DNA from: Littorina saxatilis
Taxonomy: Eukaryota > Mollusca > Gastropoda > Littorinimorpha > Littorinidae
DNA length: 64,000 nt
Direction: 5' to 3'
Assembly: GCF_037325665.1 (NCBI RefSeq)
Contig: NC_090251.1
Span: 23,757,190-23,821,189, forward strand
In this document: positions 56,901 through 64,000 of the stretch, one piece after another
Position numbering within the stretch: the stretch's first letter is position 1
Layout of the letters: each line of letters opens with the position of its first letter
Notes under the pieces: generated by a model
What the model was told of the DNA's origin: nothing
The model's input: the letters and a program-made list of their open reading frames with translations, nothing else
The model's database searches: none
Made by a program: the position numbers and the translations under genes

Positions 56901-58229
56901 GATAACTAGCCTTTTCTGTTCGGCAACACACAACTTAACGTTGGGCTTTTCTCGGAAACTATAAAAGTGACCGGGCTCAAATTTTATGTGAACGTGACTC
57001 ATTGTGTTGTGAATAGCAATTTCTTCCTGTCCATCTGATGCCTCATATAATATTCAGAACTGCGAAAGTGACTCGATCGAGCGTTTGCTCTTCTTGTTTT
57101 CCTATCATCTGAAAAGCTTGTAACTCTATCTATTTTGCAAAGGTCTTTTTCCCCTGATTTTAAAAACCTCGTATTGCCGTTAGCGACATTAGCGGGAAAA
57201 CCTCGTATTGTCTGTTTGAATCCCTGCGAGTCTGTTGAAAATCCTCGTAATTGTTCCTTAAATTCAAAACAAAAAAGTTCAAAACAAAAAAGTGAAAACC
57301 TCGTATCTACACGTTTTGATCTGGTGAAGAGGAATTTGATTTTTAAAACACTCATTATCTCAGAACTATGATTTTGAAGATACGAGGTCTTCGAAGGCCA
57401 CTGACGATATGCAGCATAAAACATGATGGTGAAAGTCTGAAGTATGGAGATTGTATTCTTTGTTTTAACTTAGCCTCTGTATAGGTATTGTTTTGTATGA
57501 TGAGGAAAATGCTAGAATAAGAATGAGAAGGCCTCAACATGGGCTACCACTGTACTGCAGTGGCGTCAGACAGATCCTTACAACATGGGCTACCACTGTA
57601 CTGCAGTGGCGTCAGACAGATCCTTACAACATGGGCTACCACTGTACTGCAGTGGCGTCAGACAGATCCTTACAACATGGGCTACCACTGTACTGCAGTG
57701 GCGTCAGACAGATCCTTACAACATGGGCTACCACTGTACTGCAGTGGCGTCAGACAGATCCTTACAACATGGGCTACCACTGTACTGCAGTGGCGTCAGA
57801 CAGATCCTTACAACATGGGCTACCACTGTACTGCAGTGGCGTCAGACAGATCCTTACAACATGGGCTACCACTGTACTGCAGTGGCGTCAGACAGATCCT
57901 TACAACATGGACAAGGTTATTGTACTTAGTCTTGTCTTGGTTATTTTTTCCAGGTATACTCTTTTTTTAAGTTTACTTATTGTTTTTATTGGTTATGTCA
58001 ATCTACTTTGTTCCTGCAGGATACTACCACAGGACAGATGAACCAAGTTCGATATGATGATCCTGAAAGTCTGAAAGTGAAATACTCTGCTGCCCAAAGC
58101 TTTGGACTTCGAGGTGTTGGCACATGGAACATCGATTGCCTGGACTATTCGGATGCACCCTATGCTGCAGAGCAAACCCAAAAGATGTTTGATGCTTTTC
58201 CAACCTACCCAAGACATTCATGGAAATGA
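50934..58229 (+). CDS. CTBS: Di-N-acetylchitobiase (GH18 lysosomal glycosidase), seven exons
   Basis: Complete gene; exons 50934-51053, 51547-51691, 53037-53248, 53435-53606, 54436-54533, 56206-56370, 58020-58229 (1,122 nt, 373 residues; the human enzyme is about 385). All introns are GT-AG and phases are consistent. Residues 1-20 (MNSVLCIIFFFTLALQVANC) form a signal peptide. The mature protein starts with a Cys-rich segment (CPCSDPSLC). The GH18 catalytic motif is YDGINIDFEE (exon 3), with the proton-donor Glu. Also conserved are VDVAWSPNCIDLRCYD, FLFVMAYDEQSQIFGDCIA (exon 4), LVLGVPWYGYAYPC (exon 5), VPFRGVGCSDAAG (exon 6), and RGVGTWNIDCLDYS (exon 7). It hydrolyses the GlcNAc-beta1,4-GlcNAc core left by N-glycoprotein breakdown, and chitobiose, in the lysosome. 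Identity is by motif and collinearity with vertebrate CTBS. Introns 4, 5 and 6 hold repeats. Confidence 0.95.
51692..53036 (+). other. CTBS intron 2
   Basis: 1,345-bp AT-rich intron, donor G|GTCAGT, acceptor TTTATTTTCCAG. No repeat family or nested gene recognised. Confidence 0.7.
53898..54201 (+). mobile_element. tRNA-derived SINE, family S, copy 3 (CTBS intron 4)
   Basis: Full-length copy, with the head GGCACGGTTGGCCTAGTGGT, a B box GGTTCGAACCC, the tail block GGCCCTTCGTGGTCGGCTGG and (AAAC)n. It is flanked by a perfect 12-bp duplication AGGTCTTCAAAG (53886-53897 and 54202-54213), showing retroposition. It is nearly identical to copy 2, so the family is recent. It lies in the same orientation as CTBS. 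Confidence 0.95.
54534..55795 (+). other. CTBS intron 5, unique part
   Basis: Donor CAG|GTCAGT followed by a short (GT)n. Otherwise AT-rich DNA without recognisable coding or repeat content, up to the acceptor-derived array. Confidence 0.6.
55796..56205 (+). repeat. Tandem array built from the exon 6 splice acceptor
   Basis: Seven units of 57-64 bp starting at 55796, 55860, 55918, 55976, 56034, 56092 and 56149, followed by the true exon 6 at 56206. Each unit has a polypyrimidine-poor acceptor-like end and then GATAAAGTATGCAGCATAAA with variants, matching the exon's GACAATGTATGCAGCATAAA and the next CATGTG. Units starting at 55860+55918 and 55976+56034 form an identical 116-bp dimer repeat. 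Most units keep an AG at the acceptor position; two read CCGG instead. Confidence 0.9.
56500..57411. mobile_element. hAT-like element in CTBS intron 6
   Basis: 912 bp bounded by perfect 31-bp inverted repeats (CATATCGTCAGTGGCCTTCG... at 56500-56530; its complement at 57381-57411). Flanks CAGCACAA and CAGCATAA are 8-bp near-identical, the length expected for hAT target duplications. The inside contains a family D-like segment (about 56583-57100) and AT-rich DNA with CCTCGTA phrases repeated near the right end. No transposase frame, so non-autonomous. Confidence 0.75.
57539..57906. repeat. 46-bp minisatellite, eight identical units (CTBS intron 6)
   Basis: Eight head-to-tail copies of a 46-bp unit (ATGGGCTACCACTGTACTGC then AGTGGCGTCAGACAGATCCT, TACAAC) that I read as identical. 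It ends 113 bp before exon 7. Each unit contains TGTACTGCAG, acceptor-like. Because 46 is not a multiple of three and the unit is stop-free in every forward frame, long repetitive open frames appear in all three; these are not genes. Confidence 0.97.
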
Positions 58230-58640
<411 letters not shown>

Positions 58641-59429
58641 CTGGTTGTGAGGGAAGTATTTCAACTTCATCGTATGGAAAATCTGTCTACTTTAACACGT
58701 CATGATACTTCAAAGTAATTCTAGGCATTGTACGACTTGTTATAAGAATTACGTGAAACACAAGTCAAACGAACTACGTTGGTACATTATCTGACATAAG
58801 TCTGCTATGTTTATATTATATATTTGTCAATGATCACAGAGCAAAGATGGACTTGCTATTAACTTGGCTTTGATAGATTGTTTTAGATGCTGGCACCTTG
58901 CTAAAGCTGGGAACATTCCTAAGTGTACGCAATAAATAAAACTATCTGAGTCAGTTTCTGGAATGTAGCCTTCGCGGTTTGTGTGCTCATGTCATTAAAT
59001 CTTGACGTATTTTAGTTTTTACACATTTTGCAAAGAAAATATTTTAAATAAACAGAAATTCTGCCTAAAATTGGTTGTTCCTCTTTGCTTTGTGGATGAA
59101 TGTATTCATGCATGCATTAGGAAAAGAAGAAATATGCACTCATTAAGACATCAGTTTTGTTCATATTTTTAATTTTTCCACGTGTATATATATATCCAGC
59201 ATTATGTACAAATGCTACAGCAAACTACTTGAAAAAGCAACTTCAATTTCAGGCGACTTACAGAAAAATTAAATGTTAAAAAACAATGCTATTTAAATTA
59301 GGACATGATTTGCTTCCACACACTGAGAATAAAGAATAAAACTCTTCCTTGAGCAAACATGTGAGGAGGTGTCTTTTCAGCAGAGATGATATATTTTCAT
59401 GCATCAGGTTACACTATAATTCTCTATCC
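58641..59429. other. Downstream flank of CTBS, no gene recognised
   Basis: AT-rich, with additional AATAAA motifs at 58931 and 59047 that could be distal polyadenylation signals. No coding frame of note. Confidence 0.5.
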
Positions 59430-59585
59430 TTATTTGGTGTTTAACGTCGTTTTCAACCACGAAGGTTATATCGCGACGGGGGAGATGGGATAGAGCCACT
59501 TGTCAATTGTTTCTTGTTCACAAAAGCACCAATCAAAATTTTGCTCCAGGGGCTTGCAACAATAATACTACGGTAATTCTTGCTA
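59430..59585 (-). mobile_element. Diverged relative of R480 (3' half)
   Basis: Minus strand: GTGCTTTTGTGAACAAGAAA, CAATTGACAAGTGGCTCTAT, CCCCCGTCGCGATATAACCT, TCGTGGTTGAAAACGACGTT, AAACACCAAATAAGG. The order (GACAAGTGGC, CCCCC, GATAT, CGTGGT, CGTTAA) parallels the R480 3' half, with a different final tail. An older or sister SINE family. Confidence 0.6.
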
Positions 59586-59931
59586 ATACATATAAAAGCA
59601 AAAATAATAGCATTAAATCATGTTGCATGAATAATACACCTCAAACCTCCGTTTACACATTACGTTTTTCTTCATAGTGTGTACCCAAACTCTAGGAAAG
59701 CGTTACTGCGTGTTCTCTTGCAATTTTTTCAGAAATGTGAACTTCACCTTCCTTTACAAACCTTGAAGCAAGTGTTTTTTTCAATACAGCCTTCTCTTAA
59801 AACATGCACTAATTTGATTATTACAATTTAGGAAACAAGCTGACTGGAAAAAAAGCAGTTCACAAATAATATTTTATATTTTGTCTGTGTTTTTGGAGTA
59901 CTTTTTTTTTAAGTTGTTTTAAATTTTTAGT

Positions 59932-60409
59932 TTGTTTGTTTGTTTGTTTATTTGTTGCTTAACGTCCAGCCGACTACGCAGAGCCATATCTGGACGAGGA
60001 AGGGGGGGATGAAGGGGGCCACTTGTCAAGCGATTCCTGTTTACAAATGCACTAACCCATTACTTGTGTCCCAGCAGGCTTTAGTAAAACTAAATTAATA
60101 CCTACTGGAAGATTACCAGTTTCCAGTATGTTAAAATAGGCTTAACCTATCTACTGCTGGACTTACATCAGAACACTAACAGATTAAACTATACATGAAT
60201 CGCGAGACAAGCGGCAAGAGAAGAGATTTTTGGAAAAAATACAGGTGAATGAGCAAGAAGGCAGAAAAAAGAAAAGAATTCATGAAGAAAAAGAGAGCAT
60301 GACAGGAAAGAGGAACCAAAAATCTACCTAACAGCAAACTAGAAAGCTCCTGCGGTTCCAAAAACAGGAGGGGCTTTTAATTTCATAACCGCAGTGCCCC
60401 ACTGCGGGA
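59932..60409 (-). mobile_element. SINE-like retroposon 'R480', copy 3
   Basis: 478 bp, minus strand, nearly identical to the other two copies, flanked by a perfect 11-bp duplication AAATTTTTAGT (59921-59931 and 60410-60420). Tail (AAAC)n at the low-coordinate end. Confidence 0.95.
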
Positions 60410-60420
60410 AAATTTTTAGT

Positions 60421-61044
60421 GAACAAGGCTTACACATTTAAGTTCTATGAAAAAAAGTTTTGCATCTTACTACATTTCCTCTCCAAATGGATGGCAGCAA
60501 CACAAACCGGGTAACCAATCTCAGGTATGAGACATTTGCTGGACTGTCATCAGCACAGGGAAAAAAACAAACCCAGATAAATGTGACCTGTTCTCTTCAT
60601 GTGCACAACTCAAATTCAAAATGTAAAGTTTTCACCCTTTTCATCGAACTGGTTATGTAACTGCTCCACCCAAATATGACTTCCCACACCCAAAGCGAAC
60701 TAGACATATAAGCACACAAATAAAAATAATATGTAATACCCAACAAGATCAAGTGATAAAGACTGAAAATGACTAATTTTATCAGTGTTGTTGTGCATGT
60801 GGGGAAAACAATGCTCACAAATAACACCACAGTTGATCATCATTAGCAAAAAGTGTGACACCGACAATTACAACCACTAAAACAGTGACCTTTTCGTTGA
60901 GAACACATGTCAACGTTTTATTTGAAGAATATAAAAAGAGAATTTAGGTTCATAAGTTGCTACAACCTAACGTGTACAGTATGCATACAAAGGTTTTATG
61001 CCCAGCAAAGTTCTCTGAGTGTGTGCTTGCCAGTGTTGCTGTAC

Positions 61045-61089
<45 letters not shown>

Positions 61090-61359
61090 CATACAAAAAC
61101 ACCTGTGTGCATATCAGTCTGTGAATACTCAAGTAGTTTGTGTACTCTTATGAATAAACTATCTCTAGCATAGATGAAGACAGGTGCTGTTTAAATGCTG
61201 AATTTTCCAGAGAGAAGTTTTTTTAATGTTTACATGTTCTATCAATGTTAGCAGTTTATGCCTTTAAAAAGGTACAAACAAATTAGGAGTTGAACACAAA
61301 TACATGTACAAGCAAAAATTGAGAAAGAAATAGCACATATTCTGTACATTAAAGAAAGA
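60421..61359. other. Intergenic, no gene recognised
   Basis: AT-rich, with a (GT)n run and GAGAGA at 61051-61089. Short open frames only. Confidence 0.5.
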
Positions 61360-62200
61360 AACAAGTCACGTAAGGCGAAATTACTACATTTAGTCAAGCT
61401 GTGGAACTCACAGAATGAAACTGAACGCACTGCATTTTTTCACAATGATCGTAGTCCGCCGCTCATGCAAAATGCAGTGAAATTGGCGAGCCTGTTTAAC
61501 GCGGTAGTGGTTGCGCTGTGCTGCATAGCACGCTTTTCTGTACCTCTCTTTGTTTGAACTTTCTGAGCGTGTTTTTAATCCAAACATATATCTATATGTT
61601 AATGGAATCAGGAACCGACAAGGAATAAGATGAATTTGTTTTTAAATCGATTTTGGAAATTTTATTTTAATCATAGTTTTTATATTTTTAATTTTCAGAG
61701 CTTGTTTTTAATCCGAATGTAACATATGTATATGTTTTTGGAATCAGAACATGATGAAGAATAAGATCAACGTAATTTTGGATCATTTTATAAAAAAATA
61801 ATTTTAATTACAATTTTAAGGTTTTTTAATGACCAAAGTCATTAATTAATTTGTAAGCCTCCAAGCTGAAATGCAATACCAAAGTCCGGCCTTCGTCGAA
61901 GATTGCTTGGCCAAAATTTCAATCAATTTTATTGAAAAATGAGGGTGTGACAGTGCCGCCTCAACTTTTACAAAAAGCCGAATATGACGTCATCAAAGAC
62001 ATTTATCCAAAAAATGAAAAAAACGTCTGGGGATATCATACCCAGGAACTCTCACGTAAAATGTAATAAAGATCGGTCCAGTAGTTTTCTCTGAATTGCT
62101 CTACACACACACAGACACACACACATACACCACGACCCTCGTCTCAATTCCCCCTCTATGTTAAAACATTTAGTCAAGTTTTGACTAAATGTATAAAGAA
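61360..62200 (+). mobile_element. MITE-like family B, copy 3
   Basis: About 840 bp, collinear with copy 2 over its whole length: ACAAGTCACGTAAGGCGAAA, GAACTCACAGAATGAAACTG, GCACGCTTTTCTGTACCTCT, two TATATGTTTTTGGAATCAG-type blocks, GACAGTGCCGCCTCAACTTT, GACGTCATCAAAGACATTTA, a short CA run, and a terminal hairpin ACATTTAGTCAA-GTT-TTGACTAAATGT with perfect 12-bp arms. The motif ACATTTAGTCAAG is also near the start. The flanks AAAGAA are a possible short duplication. Confidence 0.8.
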
Positions 62201-62534
62201 GAAAAAAAGACCAAGATTGAGAAGAAAGTGTGGGTACTATTTGCCTAGCTAACATCACAACCATTATCAGTTTGTGAAAACCTGCATCTTTATCGCATAA
62301 CATAAGGAGCATACTACCTTTAATATTTTTCCTGTCTGGATACAGGAATAATGACATAAAAAAAACACAATTTATATGTCACATCCCTTCATTTGAAAAT
62401 GTGTCACAGCCAATTCATTTTACGTATGAAAAGAAACAAAAAGCAAAACAAAAAGCGGGAGCAGATCCAACCAGCTGATTTAAAGTTATAAGCTACCACA
62501 AAAGTGACAATTCATACTACAATATGAGTTATTT
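62201..62534. other. Intergenic, nothing recognised
   Basis: AT-rich DNA without a supportable feature. Confidence 0.5.
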
Positions 62535-62667
62535 CTAATATGCTGACTGTTAGCAAATGATAACAAGACATGTCGAGAAAAAAGATATCAAAATGAGCCT
62601 TTAGGCGAATTTTGATAGCGTTTTCGAGACATGTCTTGTTATCATTTGCTAACAGTCAGCATATTAG
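62535..62667. repeat. Near-perfect fold-back (133 bp)
   Basis: The left arm CTAATATGCTGACTGTTAGC, AAATGATAACAAGACATGTC, GAG is matched by its reverse complement on the right with few mismatches; the loop contains GAGCCTTTAGGCGAA. Like the one at 9544-9690 it would transcribe into a single long hairpin. Non-coding, MITE-like. Confidence 0.85.
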
Positions 62668-62971
62668 TAATAACGGTTTTATTATCCGTGCGTGGTAACA
62701 AACATAATACCCGAAGCGACCCTGCAAGTAAAGTGTCGCCATTTTGGCTTGGTTGGTTACAAGGTAAACAGAGCAAACAAAACAAACATCCAGCACACTT
62801 TCAGCTTTCAAGTAATCTTTCCCAAAAAGTTTAATTCACAACGTGTCCCTTCTTTTCTGTGCATAGTATCATAAAAACACTCAACAACAACAAAAAACCA
62901 GAACACAGACTCGAAAATGCTAACAAACTGAAAGTCCGAAATTGGAACGGACAGTTCTGGGAAGAGCCATC

Positions 62972-64000
62972 TCAAATGTTGCACATTTGTGTTGCGCATG
63001 CGCAGTTGAATGCGGTTAAATGTCGGTGGAATTGAATGTTGATCGTTGCATGCGAGAGGTCACAGTGATGGAACATTGGCGGATTTGGTCTCGTTGGAGG
63101 CATGGCAGGTTCGTATTCCGGATCGAAAAGAGCTGCTACCTCGTCGTTGCTGAGTTCCACGTCCTGTCGGATCGTCTGCTGGCTTGTGACAGTCGCCGAT
63201 GCAACGAGACGACCCCGTTCGATTCTGCTTCCCGTCGAAGTTTTGGCTGGTTATCCCCGCGAAGTATGACTTGGGAGCAGTGCCAACTGCCTATTCTCTG
63301 TGAGCTTGGACGACATAGCAGCTGCCATCTCTAGTTTTTTGGCGGTGGATGCTTTTTGGTACGGTTGCAGGGAGTTAGATCTAACAGTTTTGTGACCGGT
63401 GACACTGATAATGTCAATTGAATTGGACTGAAGTTCTTGTCTGCGCCGTAGTGTTGCACCCGTCGCTCGCACGATGTGGTTTGTGTAGATCTATATCTGC
63501 ACTTCTTCATAGTGTGGACGCCCATGGGTCTGTTGTCATACCATGTTTCGTCATCTCCATGGAACGTGTTGACAGAGAATTGCCAAAGATGCTCACACTT
63601 TGGATTTAGCAGAGACAGGTACTTGTAGCTGTACACTGACTGGACAGCTGCTGTCCCCAGTCTCTGGCATGACTCCAGTCACAAGTTCTTCGTCTCCAGC
63701 TCTGTGATTCTTGGTAAGTTCATCAAACCGTTTGATTACGTATTGTTTCCCTGTTGTTTGATCCATCTTCACTTCGAAGGTGTTTTTGGTCATTTTTTCA
63801 AAGTTTTCCAGGCCCCGTCTAAAAAAATAAAACCGGACATCTAACTGAACCTTGTTCAAAAGGCCAGTGGGGGTGTTGGGAGACATCAATTTTGATGCAT
63901 ATAGGTGTTTTTTTTTATAGATCTTCTTGATTGATGGCAGGTTTGTTTGCCATGTTGCCAAAAGCACATAGGTGTAGTCTGCTACTGACAGCACCAAAAA
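62972..64000 (-). pseudogene. DUF3504/Crypton-like tyrosine-recombinase gene, broken
   Basis: Minus strand, entering from the right edge. In order: LLNKVQLDVRFYFFRRGLEN, FEKMTKNTFEVKMDQTTGKQ, DELTKNHRAGDEEL (63997-63660), YLSLLNPKCEHLWQ and DDETWYDNRPMGVHTM (to about 63500), RATGATLRRRQE, NSIDIISVTGHKTV, SLQPYQKAS (63470-63340), then DVELSNDEVAALFDPEYEPA and MFHHCDLSHATINIQFH with a stop at 62972. R-A-T, G-H-K and P-Y sit where the Arg, His and Tyr of tyrosine recombinases lie; DUF3504 proteins (KIAA1958, ZMYM, QRICH1-like) are known to derive from Cryptons. At least three frame changes (near 63650, 63480, 63240) interrupt it. The N-terminus is outside the window. It could be a Crypton copy or a decayed host paralogue. 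Confidence 0.65.

Noticed and set aside
57493-58041. Long repetitive open frames of 114-182 codons in three forward frames
   Set aside because: They are produced by the 46-bp minisatellite, which is stop-free in every frame; the region is CTBS intron 6.

Overview
The window reads as nuclear DNA of a metazoan, most likely a marine gastropod mollusc. Evidence: spliced genes with GT-AG introns, eukaryotic tRNA genes, long CA/GA microsatellites, and dense SINE, LINE and MITE-like repeats of kinds I associate with caenogastropod snails. The organism assignment is inference; no species-diagnostic gene is present.

Layout. 1-2935: the 5' end of a minus-strand Gypsy-like LTR retrotransposon (candidate LTR, leader, start of gag) running off the left edge. 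2936-15500: mostly gene-poor repeats (MITE-like elements, fold-backs, microsatellites), with one candidate terminal exon near 5.1 kb and one orphan exon near 13.8 kb. 15611-25148: two divergently oriented members of one uncharacterised gene family. Its C-terminal half carries the acidic motif series of a FEN1/XPG-like (PIN-fold) nuclease followed by a cysteine-rich CXC (tesmin/TSO1-like) domain. The minus-strand copy is degraded and carries two insertions, one of them a hAT-like element containing a transposase-type zinc-finger exon; the plus-strand copy is nearly intact. 26218-29518: an RTE-like LINE inside an older repeat. 30976-38352: a rearranged Jockey/I-type LINE fragment next to a near-complete L1/Tx1-like LINE that was itself hit by two later insertions, both of which left its reading frame recoverable. 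38650-46930: a threonine-rich repeat exon candidate, a direct segmental duplication, and about 2.4 kb of CA-rich DNA that duplicated together with an embedded SINE. 47258-50070: MITE-like repeats, LINE ends, tRNA-His and tRNA-Gln. 50934-58229: a complete seven-exon gene for di-N-acetylchitobiase (GH18, CTBS), the best-supported host gene. 59430-62667: SINE and MITE-like copies and a fold-back. 62972-64000: a broken DUF3504/Crypton-like tyrosine-recombinase gene on the minus strand.

Most noteworthy: (i) the FEN1/PIN-CXC pair; (ii) a 57-64 bp tandem array in CTBS intron 5 made of copies of the real exon 6 acceptor plus the start of exon 6, giving a row of decoy splice sites; (iii) different SINE families sharing one 3' tail, implying a common LINE partner; (iv) readable nested insertions with target-site duplications that give relative ages. 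I saw no operon-like coupling. CTBS would act alone in lysosomal chitobiose/N-glycan breakdown; everything else is repeat-derived or of unknown role.
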